Shown: piece after piece, positions 1 to 8,145 of the stretch
Position numbering within the stretch: the stretch's first letter is position 1
Layout of the letters: every line of letters starts with the position of its first letter
NCBI GenBank assembly: GCA_017829005.1
Contig: JAGAJF010000047.1
Location: forward strand, 1-37,980
DNA from: Oscillospiraceae bacterium
GTDB lineage: Bacteria; Bacillota; Clostridia; Oscillospirales; Ruminococcaceae
DNA length: 37,980 nucleotides
Direction of reading: 5' to 3'
Notes under the pieces: generated by a model
What the model saw: the letters and a program-made list of their open reading frames with translations, nothing else
Told to the model about the DNA's origin: nothing
The model's database searches: none
Position numbers and translations under genes: made by a program

Positions 1-90
1 GGCGGAACGGTATGATGTGTTCTTTTATTTCCATTAATATATCCTTTTTAAGGAACTGAAAAAGGAACTTTTTATGGTGAGTAATAAGAA

Positions 91-119
91 TTGATATATT
101 CTGCCTAATTATGTAAAAT
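91..119 (+). promoter_or_regulatory. sigma-A type promoter upstream of the first small-gene cluster
   Basis: A -35 box TTGATA (91-96) and a -10 box TAAAAT (114-119) are separated by 17 bp, with a TG directly before the -10. It lies just before a GAAGGGAG ribosome binding site (126-133) and probably drives the small genes that follow. Confidence 0.55.
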
Positions 120-142
120 TATGTTGAAGGGAGTGAACGACC

Positions 143-478
143 ACGAATATCGATTTAGACAACCTTGATGAAACCGGTATCTATGAAGCACTTGGCGTTG
201 AAGGACACGAAGATGATGCGCTTAATGACAGCTATCTCGATCTTTACGAACTTCTGGGCAAAGAAGCTATGCTCAAGCTGTTCAAGCATTTCCGAGGGGA
301 CAAAATTGAATGCCCTATGAGAATGTACCGTGCGGAATACATAGCCGACCTTGCCAAGCAGACAACCGACAGACGTGAACGTGCTAAGATTGCCCGTGCG
401 GGTGGATATACCATTAAATTCATCGAGGGTATTCTCAGCAAGCGTAAAAACGAAAATGATGGTAAAGGAGAAATGTGA
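143..478 (+). CDS. Mor-like small DNA-binding protein, apparent ACG start
   Basis: Product unknown; 111 aa if read from codon 143. The C-terminal half (YRAEYIADLA, RRERAKIARAGGYTIKFIEG) resembles the Mor transcription activator/helix-turn-helix family of phages and mobile elements; this is a recalled resemblance. The frame stays open from 137 and reads as an acidic, well-formed N-terminus (NIDLDNLDETG). A GAAGGGAG ribosome binding site ends 9 nt before codon 143, exactly where an ATG would be expected, but the codon is ACG. Either ACG is used as a rare start, or the gene is silenced by a T-to-C change, or translation begins at ATG 269, which would remove 42 residues and has no good ribosome binding site. 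The next gene begins within its stop codon region (ATGTGA), which suggests co-translation. Confidence 0.5.
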   Translation, partial: TNIDLDNLDETGIYEALGVEGHEDDALNDSYLDLYELLGKEAMLKLFKHFRGDKIECPMRMYRAEYIADLAKQTTDRRERAKIARAGGYTIKFIEGILSKRKNENDGKGEM

Positions 479-480
479 AA

Positions 481-684
481 ATGAGAGTTACTCAGACACC
501 ACAAAGATCCCCAATATGTGTTTTCTGCAAATATTGGATGGGAGATGCAGAAATTGAAATAAAAAGATATGGCGTTGAATTTGAAAAATATGCAAAAGGA
601 CCTTGTATGAGACGTCGAGGTGGTGAAACATCAGCTTGGTATAGCTGCAAGGAATACTCACCAAGTCCAATTGCTGAAAAATAA
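481..684 (+). CDS. small cysteine-rich hypothetical protein
   Basis: A 67-aa protein of unknown function. Four cysteines (PICVFCKYW, GPCMRRRG, YSCKEY) are arranged like a small zinc-binding knuckle. The ribosome binding site AAGGAG (465-470) serves either GTG 475, 4 nt away and overlapping the stop of the upstream gene, or ATG 481, 10 nt away; I prefer ATG. It probably sits in one transcript with the Mor-like gene. Such mini zinc proteins are common in phages and conjugative elements, but nothing here shows a specific role. Confidence 0.55.
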   Translation: MRVTQTPQRSPICVFCKYWMGDAEIEIKRYGVEFEKYAKGPCMRRRGGETSAWYSCKEYSPSPIAEK

Positions 685-768
685 TATCTGATAATTCTTT
701 CAAAACACGGAATAAATCGGGTGTGAGTTTGAAGCGTATAAATTAATTTGATTTTGGAGGTGATAGAT

Positions 769-1227
769 ATGGGATTGTTTAGTTTATTTGAAAAAGCATA
801 TGAAAAATTTGATAAAAGTCTTCCTCAAATTATGGATACATTATCCAACATTAATGATCAGATTGACAAAAATCAGCAAAGAATTGATGAAAGGTTCGAA
901 TCAATAATAGAAACCTATAATGAATATCCATTAAGGGTGCTAAAGAATGAGCTTTCTCGACTAAACGCCTCAGACGGTTCTGATGATACTATAAGGGAAA
1001 AGGCACTTAACAAAATAATCAAGGAACGCAACAGCAAAATCGATAACTTTGTGCTTAACTACTCGAGATTGTCAAGCTCAACTTTAAGAGAGGAACGCGT
1101 TAATGTAATACATGGCAGGGCAAATTACTGTAACGAATCTTACGGTTGTATGGAAATAACTAAAGTTGAAGCGGAATTAAGAATAATCGCAATTGATAAA
1201 TTACTTAATGAAAGAAATGACTACTAA
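769..1227 (+). CDS. hypothetical helical protein
   Basis: A 152-aa protein I do not recognise. The start at ATG 769 is set by GGAGG at 756-760 with 8-nt spacing. The N-terminal third (FEKAYEKFDKSL, then INDQIDKNQQRIDERFESI) is highly charged and heptad-like, suggesting an amphipathic helix or short coiled coil. The rest is also predicted helical by eye. There is no signal peptide or membrane segment. It is followed 17 nt later by another small gene, so the two are probably co-transcribed. The AT-rich composition matches the other small genes at this end of the window. Confidence 0.6.
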   Translation: MGLFSLFEKAYEKFDKSLPQIMDTLSNINDQIDKNQQRIDERFESIIETYNEYPLRVLKNELSRLNASDGSDDTIREKALNKIIKERNSKIDNFVLNYSRLSSSTLREERVNVIHGRANYCNESYGCMEITKVEAELRIIAIDKLLNERNDY

Positions 1228-1244
1228 TAAAGGAGATGTTAGAT

Positions 1245-1553
1245 ATGTTATTTGGTCCTAAAAAACTTCCGAGAATTCCCAGCGACCTTGTTTCCTACAT
1301 TCAAATTGAAACAGAGGCTATCAAAGACTATAATGACAAACAGATGATATCAAGTTACTGTCTCGACAAACTTAAAACTGTTGAATGGTATATTGATCTG
1401 CTTAGACATGGTTCTGAAAAGTATATTGTTCCGCATAGGCGTGAAGAGCTGGAGTATATCCGTGACCAGCTCCGTGCTTGTCACAGAGAAATCATGGCTG
1501 TAAAGATCAAAAAACCTAATAGCAGCCCATATCCTAAAGGCTACGAAGGCTGA
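1245..1553 (+). CDS. hypothetical small protein
   Basis: A 102-aa basic protein, not recognised. I chose ATG 1245 (MLFGPKKLP) over ATG 1236 because AAGGAG (1230-1235) lies 9 nt before it. The middle contains a helical stretch ending in HRREELEYIRDQLRACHRE. The start MLFGPKK echoes MGLFSLF of the preceding gene, so the pair may be related short paralogues or partners; this is weak. A strong hairpin follows the stop codon. Confidence 0.55.
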   Translation: MLFGPKKLPRIPSDLVSYIQIETEAIKDYNDKQMISSYCLDKLKTVEWYIDLLRHGSEKYIVPHRREELEYIRDQLRACHREIMAVKIKKPNSSPYPKGYEG

Positions 1554-1566
1554 CTGAGCAAACATC

Positions 1567-1594
1567 GAATGGGAGAGCTGGTGCTCTCCCATTC
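1567..1594 (+). terminator. perfect 12-bp hairpin after a small gene (terminator or processing site)
   Basis: GAATGGGAGAGC pairs perfectly with GCTCTCCCATTC around a TGGT loop. No clear T-run follows, so it may be a weak terminator, an attenuator or an mRNA stabiliser rather than a strong intrinsic terminator. Confidence 0.55.
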
Positions 1595-1627
1595 ATGCTA
1601 TATTTATTCAATAGAGGTGAAACATAA

Positions 1628-1822
1628 ATGAAAAATATTCCTCCTTGCAACAAGTGTCCATATAAACTTGGACTAATCCAGACACTAAAGAATCCATGCC
1701 CGCAGTGTAAAATTGAAGGGTATAAAATGATTGATGTATTCAGAAGTCAGACAGGATATTTTGGCTCAGAAGAAATTATAGATGAATCAAATAAAAGCAA
1801 AAGAATGAAAAATGGGATTTGA
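1628..1822 (+). CDS. small zinc-ribbon-like protein
   Basis: A 64-aa protein with two CxxC pairs (PPCNKCPYK and NPCPQCKIE) about 20 residues apart, the pattern of a small zinc ribbon. The C-terminus is charged and lysine-rich. The ribosome binding site is AGAGGTGA (1613-1620), 7 nt before ATG 1628. Function unknown. It is the last gene of the leftmost small-gene group and is followed by a terminator about 100 bp downstream. Confidence 0.55.
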   Translation: MKNIPPCNKCPYKLGLIQTLKNPCPQCKIEGYKMIDVFRSQTGYFGSEEIIDESNKSKRMKNGI

Positions 1823-1915
1823 AAACGAAACCGTGTAAATGCACTACAAATCTCTGATGACCAAACTAGCTTAACTTTGTATGGTTTGGTTCGCCGAAAT
1901 TATCAATTTAAGTTA

Positions 1916-1963
1916 ATGCCTTGAAACCCTGTTGTATGCAGGGTTTCGGGCATTTTTCTTTTT
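1916..1963 (+). terminator. intrinsic terminator
   Basis: GAAACCCTG (1923-1931) pairs with CAGGGTTTC (1939-1947) around a 7-nt loop; flanking ATGCC and GGCAT extend the stem. A T-rich run follows (about 1953-1964). It probably ends the small-gene transcript. Confidence 0.75.
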
Positions 1964-2257
1964 ATTGGGATTTTGATGTTTTTTAGCTCAAATGGCAGTT
2001 TTTATTATGGTAAGCATCAAACAACATATCTATATGATTTGCTTTGCCTTCATAGTTTCTTCATACGTAATAAAAAAACAGTAACGCCAACCATAGTATT
2101 GTTGCCCATACCGAAATCACATTTTTCTGTGTATCTTACTATAATCATTCATAGCGTTAAAGCGTCTATTCTACGTTGTTTCAGGCGATATTTACATTTC
2201 AGATCCTGCTTTATTTTTACGTAGTTTTATATGCTTTTTTTCTCATTTTTTCAGATT

Positions 2258-2279
2258 TGGGAGACAAATGGGAGACAAA
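2258..2279. repeat. two-copy tandem 11-bp repeat
   Basis: TGGGAGACAAA occurs twice back to back (2258-2268 and 2269-2279). No gene covers it. It could be an integrase arm site or scar of a former element, but there is nothing nearby to prove it. Confidence 0.6.
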
Positions 2280-2445
2280 TCCATGTCCTTATATCATACT
2301 ATCTCAAATTCATAATCTCCGTGAACGGGTATATTCTTCGACTCGATACGGTCAACAGAACCCCATCTGAGGTTTTCAAGGAGGCTGAATATCCAACTGT
2401 GTAAATGCCAATAATACCCACAAAGAAATTTGGAGGTAAAGAATT

Positions 2446-2694
2446 ATGGCAAACAGAAATCACGGTTTAAGCGAAAAGGAAATGGAGCTTGTAAAGCTTC
2501 TCATGGCAGATTGCGAAAGCACAGGAGATATTCAGGCAAAATTAAAGCGATTATTCGCCGGAACTATCGAGCAGATGCTTGAAGCAGAGATGGACGAGCA
2601 TCTCGGTTATGAGAAAAATTCTGTCCTCGGAAACAACTCCGGCAACAGCAGAAATGGTTACGGTATTATACCATTTTTCTCCTGCTTTGTATAG
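2446..2694 (+). pseudogene. IS256-family (mutator-type) transposase, N-terminal remnant
   Basis: Residues 1 to about 73 match the conserved start of IS256/Mutator transposases: KLLMADCESTGDIQAKLKRL, then GTIEQMLEAEMDEHLGYEK and GNNSGNSRNGY. Full-length members have about 400 residues with a DDE catalytic core; here homology stops right after NSRNGYG (about base 2664). The frame continues for only ten unrelated residues (IIPFFSCFV region) to a stop at 2694. The start is well formed (GGAGG before ATG 2446). The catalytic core is missing and I see no other part of it in the window. The truncation lies 60 bp from the end of the defence-like operon, so the island or a deletion linked to it probably removed the rest. 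Confidence 0.85.
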
Positions 2695-2723
2695 GGTTTT
2701 TTAGAGGTTGCCATATACCTTTT

Positions 2724-3143
2724 TTAAACAAACTTATCCATCATCTCAATCAAAGCAAACATAAACTCTTCCTCGTCATATTTATCGAAATTCGGAATCA
2801 TCTGCTTTATTATCTCAAATCCCGTGTTTGCATATTCTTCTGCAATACCATATACAACATTTGTATCGGTGATTTGATTTTCCTGACCGCTTTTGCGAAG
2901 TTCATCAACAGCCACGGAATAAATGAACGACATTAACGAATCCTTGCCTTTGGCAGAGTTTTCAAGGATAAATCCAAGTTTTGACTTTGAAGGTGTTCTC
3001 TCTCCCTTGTTCACTCCGAGAGCAAGAGCTATCATAAATATATCCGCTCTTTCTCCGTTTGTTTTCATATTCAGCAAATCCACCCTGTCAAAATCTTCTA
3101 TCAGATCCTTGTACTGAGTTCCGATTGAAAGTCTGTCAGCCAT
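2724..3143 (-). CDS. 139-aa protein, last gene of the defence-like operon (possible dnd-associated small protein)
   Basis: Unknown function. It is a mostly helical soluble protein. The segment GERADIFMIALALGVNKGER followed by SKSKLGFI resembles, from memory, small proteins annotated as dnd-system-associated, where a conserved 'A-lalG ... R-p' motif is typical; I could not verify this. A relationship to DndE cannot be shown by eye. ATG 3143 has GAGGTG 5 nt upstream, and the gene starts 4 nt after the stop of the SMC-type ATPase, so the two are translationally coupled. In dnd operons a small gene also follows dndD. The final residues are acidic and helical (DEEEFMFALIEMMD). Confidence 0.65.
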   Translation of the reverse strand: MADRLSIGTQYKDLIEDFDRVDLLNMKTNGERADIFMIALALGVNKGERTPSKSKLGFILENSAKGKDSLMSFIYSVAVDELRKSGQENQITDTNVVYGIAEEYANTGFEIIKQMIPNFDKYDEEEFMFALIEMMDKFV

Positions 3144-3147
3144 CAGA

Positions 3148-5127
3148 TCACCTCATTTCTGTAGTTATCTCGTCTGTAACAAGCTTTGATACAGTCGATG
3201 CTGTACTGTCATTCAGTACCGATTTTATTTCCTCCGAATACTCAGAGGGCGTAAACGCAAGAATAATCTGCTTTTTCTTGCTTATGTCAAGAAGCACCTG
3301 AGCAAAATTCTCCCTGTTTTCATCAGACACTCGTCCAACGGGAGTATCAATAAAAAGGAGATTATCATAACCCGAAACCTCGTGAACAGCAAGTGTAAAT
3401 GCAAGTGCTAGCAGTTCCTTCTCTGCTGCCGAGCAGCTGTTAAGGCACGATGACATTGTAATCTTATGATATAGCTTCAATCTGAAATTAGCATCAAGCT
3501 CAACCCTGCCGTATGTGCCCTTTTTCCATATCAGTGCATCAAACAGCTCCATTGTCTTACTCTCAAGCTGTGTGGTAATATCGGTTACTATTCCATTTTT
3601 GATTTTTACAAGCAGATCCTTTGCTCTCTGAACAAATTCGTATTTTTCTCTGATTTCCTTGCACGCTTGATTTGCTGCCAGAGCATCGGAATACTCCTTG
3701 TTTTTCTCCTGCAGCTTTTTCCTCATAGACTCCAGCTGTTCCTTATACTTGCCTATCTTTTCACGGTTGGAATCCCTTAGCTTTTCATTATCTTCTCTCT
3801 GATGTGTGGCAGCTTCAATTTCTTCAATGCCTGTTACGGTTGATATTCTCTTGAAAAGAACTTCATTCTCTTCCTGAAGCTTCCGTATTTTCTCACTTGC
3901 CTTGTTCAACCTGTCAAACAATGCTTTTTTCGCAGACTCATACTCACTTACATCAAGGCCTCTGCGCACATCATTTTTGATCTCAACAAGTCTTTGAAGA
4001 GATATATTAGAATCATATTTCTGAATAAGCTCTTGGAAATGGTGCTCTGTTGCCTGTGCAAGATTTTCTCCGCACACAGCGCACTTATGTGTCTGAATAC
4101 TCTTTTTCAGAATATCAATATCGGCAACAGGTGAAACGTCATTATCATTCTGCCGCATTTCGATATACTCGTTTGTACGGGAATTCACATCTCTAAGCAT
4201 TATTTTAACAAGGTACTGACGAATAAATTTTGCCAGATCCTTTTTTATTGTTATGAGTTCGGCTTCCTTATCCTTTATTTCTGCTTTATTGCCCTCAAAA
4301 CGTTTATTATCCTCAACAACCGTGTCTGTATTCTTAATAAGCTGATTGCACTTATCAATTTCTTCCTCCGCCATTGCGATCTGCTCTGTCAGAGTGTTGA
4401 TCTCCTTTTCCTTGCTGTCAATATTTTTCTGAATTGTATCAATTTCATCGGCAATGGAATTTGTGATCGGAGATAATTCCTTGATCTTCTTCTGAAATTT
4501 CTTTATAAATGATTCCAGATTTTCAATGACAGACTTATCGATAATATTCACCTGAGCGATTTCATAAATGCTGTCACGAAGGTGAGATACATTTGTGCCC
4601 GTAATGCCAAAATAATTCAGAAGCTGCTCACCGTCGAAAAAGAAATACTCCCTGATTTTTCTCGGCATCTTCTCGGAAATTATTTCGTTTGCAGCATCGC
4701 CGTCACAGAATTTGGTTATTCCGTCAGCCGCTGTAATACCGATCTCAAACTTATCCTTTCCCGCTTGCAATTCGGTTTCCACAGAAATATTTGCAGTTCT
4801 TGTAAATGTGTATTTGCTGCCTGCATCAGTAGCTTCAATAACAACAGATACCATACATACAGTGTCCTTGTTATTACGACATTCACTCAGCGACTGAATA
4901 TTTGCAAGGGGCAGCTTGTCCGCTTTTTCTTCTCCCTCAACAGCCGCTCCCGAAGTGTGGGGTTCATCGCCATACAAGCACCAATTTATTGCATTCAGCA
5001 GATTAGTCTTGCCCGTTCCATTAGTGGCAATAACCAGATGAATATCATTTGCTCCGTTAAGAGAAAAATCGAAGTTCAGATCACGATACTGCCTGTAATT
5101 ATGTATCTTTATCGATTCAAATCTCAC
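3148..5127 (-). CDS. DndD/Rad50-like SMC-family ATPase
   Basis: A 659-aa ATPase with head domains split by a long coiled coil. Walker A is ATNGTGKT (34-41), a Q-loop-region motif FFFDGEQL spans 162-169, and coiled coils run about 195-345 and 370-500. A Rad50-type hook CAVC (349-352) lies near the middle. A degenerate signature SAAEKE (566-571) and Walker B LLFIDTPVGRVSDE (590-603) close the head. FFFDGEQ and IDTPxGRxxxE are hallmarks of the DndD/AAA_23 group that acts in DNA phosphorothioation and related phage-defence operons. The start is GTG 5127, with GGAGGAG 8 nt upstream; the GTG overlaps the TGA of the preceding 63-aa gene. DndC, DndB and a cysteine desulfurase are absent, so this is DndD-like, not a proven DndD. 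It probably binds DNA ends or structures and gates the helicase/nuclease. Confidence 0.85.
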   Translation of the reverse strand: MRFESIKIHNYRQYRDLNFDFSLNGANDIHLVIATNGTGKTNLLNAINWCLYGDEPHTSGAAVEGEEKADKLPLANIQSLSECRNNKDTVCMVSVVIEATDAGSKYTFTRTANISVETELQAGKDKFEIGITAADGITKFCDGDAANEIISEKMPRKIREYFFFDGEQLLNYFGITGTNVSHLRDSIYEIAQVNIIDKSVIENLESFIKKFQKKIKELSPITNSIADEIDTIQKNIDSKEKEINTLTEQIAMAEEEIDKCNQLIKNTDTVVEDNKRFEGNKAEIKDKEAELITIKKDLAKFIRQYLVKIMLRDVNSRTNEYIEMRQNDNDVSPVADIDILKKSIQTHKCAVCGENLAQATEHHFQELIQKYDSNISLQRLVEIKNDVRRGLDVSEYESAKKALFDRLNKASEKIRKLQEENEVLFKRISTVTGIEEIEAATHQREDNEKLRDSNREKIGKYKEQLESMRKKLQEKNKEYSDALAANQACKEIREKYEFVQRAKDLLVKIKNGIVTDITTQLESKTMELFDALIWKKGTYGRVELDANFRLKLYHKITMSSCLNSCSAAEKELLALAFTLAVHEVSGYDNLLFIDTPVGRVSDENRENFAQVLLDISKKKQIILAFTPSEYSEEIKSVLNDSTASTVSKLVTDEITTEMR

Positions 5128-5315
5128 GTTGTCTTCTCCTCCTTCATCTGAGCGATTGCTTTATCTATAGCATCAGAATACTTTTTCTTGTACTGTGTAG
5201 TTTCATAGCTGTTTTCGATAATGGTATGGAGAAATTCATTCATTATCGGATCGTCTTTTGTCTTTTCTTCAAGCTGCTTTGCAAAGGTAGGATTTTTTAT
5301 TGTAAGCTGACTCAT
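5124..5315 (-). CDS. 63-aa operon-specific small protein
   Basis: A short, charged, helical protein of unknown function (central FLHTIIENSYETTQYKKKYS, lysine-rich end). It overlaps the helicase stop by 4 nt (ATGA) and the ATPase start by 4 nt (GTGA), so all three are translated together. A GAGGTG ribosome binding site precedes ATG 5315. Its fixed place between helicase and SMC ATPase suggests a bridging or regulatory subunit; small proteins in this position occur in DNA-modification operons, but I cannot assign a named family. Confidence 0.7.
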   Translation of the reverse strand: MSQLTIKNPTFAKQLEEKTKDDPIMNEFLHTIIENSYETTQYKKKYSDAIDKAIAQMKEEKTT

Positions 5316-7432
5316 TTCTGCACCTCTCTCAGAATCGAATAAACCGTATTGCAGACAGTTACATTATCAAGAGCATTTCTGCTCAGATCAAGCACTCTGT
5401 CCATTTCTTTCTTAAAAATACGCAGCTCAAACTGCCGCATTTCATCATTAAACCCGTTCAGATCGGGTTTTATTATCATATCATAAATATCTGCCTGATA
5501 CTTTCCGGGAGCCTGGCGAATAATTCTGCCGATTCTCTGAACGTATTCTCTCGGATTTGTGCTGCTTGCCATAACGATTGCTCTTTTGGCACTTGGTATA
5601 TCTATACCTTCATCAAGGCATTTTATCGCAACAAGCACCTGATATTTCTTAATTTTAAAGCATTCAATAATATAATCACGCTCAGACCTGCCGCCATATC
5701 TTGTAGAGGGCTTTGTTCCCTGCTGCTGAGTATATGGAGTTGCAGTAATATTTCGTGAAGCAAGTATTCTCATTACCTCATTGATCTGACCGGGATCAAC
5801 AAAAATAATCGTATCGGTAATATCCTCACCGATTTCATCAAGTATTCTTTTAAGCTCGTTATACTTGTTACGGGCTTTTTTCTCAATACCCGCACGCTGA
5901 AATCTCAAACGCTGCAGCCATTCATTTTCTTCATTCTTAGAATAACAGCTTGCCTTTCTGATTTTTTCGGTCAGCCTCTTGTATTCTTCAAGCTCATCAT
6001 CCGTCATCGTAATAAATCTGGGGTGATAATGATAATTAACAAGAAAGGTTTTGCCCGTAAGCGGATTATGCTCTCTCAACGCATCTTCTATTGAAAATAT
6101 AAACGAATCGTTCCCGAAATACTCCTCAATTAGCTTGCTGCCAGCATCATCAAACCATCTTTGCGGAGTTGCACTCAGACCAAGCCGATAAGTATAATCA
6201 TCAACAAGGGCATTCTTCATTTTACCTGCACCCATTCCGTGAACTTCATCACCGACCAGGAACTTCGTTATTCTTGAAGATGATTTTTGCAGCTTATCGA
6301 GGAATTTCTCCGAATGACATATATCGTGTGTTGTATAGACAAACAAATGCTCATATAATCCTGTACTGAGCTTCCGTATCTCTTTTAACAATGCAATGTC
6401 CCAATTCGGAACATTTCCATTGATCTCCATTGAATTTTTCAGCCCAATGTCAAGCTTGTCAATATCAGTTTTCCATTGAGATGATAGATCAGGCTGTGGC
6501 GTTGATATGATTATCAGGATTTTCTTTGTATCTTCAAGAGCATTTTTGATACAACCTATTGCTGTCCTTGTCTTACCTGTTCCCGTTGCCATCTGCAATA
6601 AAAGCTGACGGTTATTGTCGTTCCATTTCTTGACAGCATTCTCCTGATAATAGAACAGTTTCAAGGGCTGTTTTTCTTTCCCTATGCTTTGCCTTGAATA
6701 TTTTTTAGAACTGATCCTTGTCGGCTCAAAATCGGAGCTAACCTTCAGCAAATGTTCCTTTACTGCCTGAGGCACATCTCTGATTTCAACATCGCTTCTG
6801 CTTCCGCTCCAGAAGTTGTTAAATTTCTGAATATCTGAATTTATGAAATCAGTCATACCTTCCCAGCTCATAAAAACCTTAAATTCTTCCGTATTTCCCA
6901 TCCAGCCCGATACAGATTCATTGTTCGAGCCTGAGAAGGTTAATATATTTCCTGCCTGATCACGCATTATCCCGACTTTTTGATGCATAATGCCGCTGCC
7001 AACTATTTCTTCTTGAGATAAACATCTTCCGTTCTTTTTTATTACGGCAATTTTCATCTGAAGCTTTCCGTTTGCAAGCATCCACCCCAAAGCCTTAACG
7101 TGATCCCTTTGGAATTCAGTTTCAATTTCTTCGTATGATTTTATGAAATGATCGGATAGGATCTCGTCCATATTGTTGACAGACTTTTCAAGCATAGATA
7201 TATCGTTGGAGCTGAGCTGCGGACACGTTACCAATCTCATAACTCCGCCGTTAGATATAAATTCGCTTATTCCCCTTGCAGCGATTGCAAGTGATGACGA
7301 TGAAAAGAACCCTGCTATTCTGTCATATGAATTCGCCCGTGACAGTACGGGAATGTAGAAATCCCATACAAGATCATCTTCACCCGAATCATATGCGACT
7401 TTAAGCGGTAAATCCGAAAAATCCAATATCAA
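5312..7432 (-). CDS. PLD-nuclease/SF2 helicase fusion
   Basis: A 706-aa two-part protein. The N-terminal ~250 residues form a phospholipase D-type nuclease domain with one HKD motif: His150-x-Lys152, Asp158, then SGSNNES (167-173). The C-terminal part is a DEAD/DEAH-type SF2 helicase: Walker A ATGTGKT (282-288), DEVH box (395-398), SATP motif III (420-423), the motif V region CLDEGIDIP (605-613) and motif VI QRIGRIIR (632-639). The start is TTG 7432, 7 nt after GGGGTG. A PLD domain normally needs two HKD motifs in one active site, so dimerisation is likely. Helicase-PLD fusions occur in restriction and phage-defence loci. Here it would be the effector that unwinds and cuts invading DNA, working with the SMC ATPase encoded downstream. 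Confidence 0.88.
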   Translation of the reverse strand: MILDFSDLPLKVAYDSGEDDLVWDFYIPVLSRANSYDRIAGFFSSSSLAIAARGISEFISNGGVMRLVTCPQLSSNDISMLEKSVNNMDEILSDHFIKSYEEIETEFQRDHVKALGWMLANGKLQMKIAVIKKNGRCLSQEEIVGSGIMHQKVGIMRDQAGNILTFSGSNNESVSGWMGNTEEFKVFMSWEGMTDFINSDIQKFNNFWSGSRSDVEIRDVPQAVKEHLLKVSSDFEPTRISSKKYSRQSIGKEKQPLKLFYYQENAVKKWNDNNRQLLLQMATGTGKTRTAIGCIKNALEDTKKILIIISTPQPDLSSQWKTDIDKLDIGLKNSMEINGNVPNWDIALLKEIRKLSTGLYEHLFVYTTHDICHSEKFLDKLQKSSSRITKFLVGDEVHGMGAGKMKNALVDDYTYRLGLSATPQRWFDDAGSKLIEEYFGNDSFIFSIEDALREHNPLTGKTFLVNYHYHPRFITMTDDELEEYKRLTEKIRKASCYSKNEENEWLQRLRFQRAGIEKKARNKYNELKRILDEIGEDITDTIIFVDPGQINEVMRILASRNITATPYTQQQGTKPSTRYGGRSERDYIIECFKIKKYQVLVAIKCLDEGIDIPSAKRAIVMASSTNPREYVQRIGRIIRQAPGKYQADIYDMIIKPDLNGFNDEMRQFELRIFKKEMDRVLDLSRNALDNVTVCNTVYSILREVQK

Positions 7433-7450
7433 GTCTGATCACCCCTGAAT

Positions 7451-8140
7451 TTACTCCCAGATAAATTTGTCAAAGAGATTTATGCTGTCATTGCAAAGGT
7501 CACAAATCTCCTTTACCATAGTTTTAACATTTGATCTGCGCCTGATAACTGTGCTTTCGCTGAGGCAAGTCCGCATAAGCTCCGTAGGATAAGCACTTCC
7601 GTACAATGAATCTGCCATAACCTTCTGAATAATAGGGATTTTCATATACAGCTTTGGACGAAGTAGAAGTTTTTCCTTTTCCGATAATTTCATATAACTC
7701 TCACCGAAATATGTAACACGAAACGGTGCTTTTCGGGTGACAAGTCCCATAATCGACGCCGTTTTATAATGATTCTCACCATATTTACGATGGGCGCCTT
7801 CCTTTGCGTCCTTTTTATAGTAATATCCAAAAAGTTCGTAATCACCATCGGGATTTGTTTTAACGGTAGAAAGTATAGTATTTACATAGTTTATATCACT
7901 GAACTGAGGAATATTCTTTGAATCCATTGTACCGATAAGTTCATCATTATCATCAATGAAATCAATTATATCTTCTATACACATATCACTTATGTGTTTT
8001 ATCATAATATCGGCAGCTTTGATACATCTTTCGTCACCATTATCGGTACTTTCAAATGAATCGCTGTAATTGAAGAAAAATGCTTTTAGAGCCGTTTCAT
8101 AGTCTGATGAAAGGATTGCAGAGGTATAATCACTATCCAT
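7451..8140 (-). CDS. hypothetical 229-aa protein of the defence-like operon
   Basis: Not recognised. It is acidic in the first 80 residues (IEDIIDFIDDNDELIG), then basic, and ends with a segment (ESTVIRRRSNVKTMVKEICD) that could be part of a winged helix or DNA-recognition region; this is a guess from composition. No catalytic motif is visible. ATG 8140 has GGAGGAG about 8 nt upstream. It starts 5 nt after the radical SAM gene and ends 18 nt before the helicase, so it is firmly part of the operon. A DNA-specificity or adaptor subunit would fit the position. Confidence 0.7.
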   Translation of the reverse strand: MDSDYTSAILSSDYETALKAFFFNYSDSFESTDNGDERCIKAADIMIKHISDMCIEDIIDFIDDNDELIGTMDSKNIPQFSDINYVNTILSTVKTNPDGDYELFGYYYKKDAKEGAHRKYGENHYKTASIMGLVTRKAPFRVTYFGESYMKLSEKEKLLLRPKLYMKIPIIQKVMADSLYGSAYPTELMRTCLSESTVIRRRSNVKTMVKEICDLCNDSINLFDKFIWE

Positions 8141-8145
8141 AGATC

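Larger units (their letters stand above)
1823..2445. other. 623-bp AT-rich stretch without a convincing gene
   Basis: No frame here has a plausible start plus ribosome binding site. It holds an interrupted dyad (ACCAAAC/GTTTGGT near 1860-1892), a terminator (1916-1963), a two-copy tandem 11-mer (2258-2279), and just before the transposase remnant the sequence GTGTAAATGC (about 2399-2408), which is also found at about 1832-1841. That last motif may belong to the end of the IS256-type element, but direct rather than inverted orientation makes this uncertain. Confidence 0.5.

Noticed and set aside
2176-2370. An open frame over the tandem 11-mer that might be the end of a tyrosine integrase.
   Set aside because: No R-H-R-Y motif or convincing start; the translation is low complexity.
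4582-5151. Plus-strand open frame opposite the SMC-type ATPase.
   Set aside because: It is the complement of conserved Walker A and FFFDGEQ regions and lacks a ribosome binding site.
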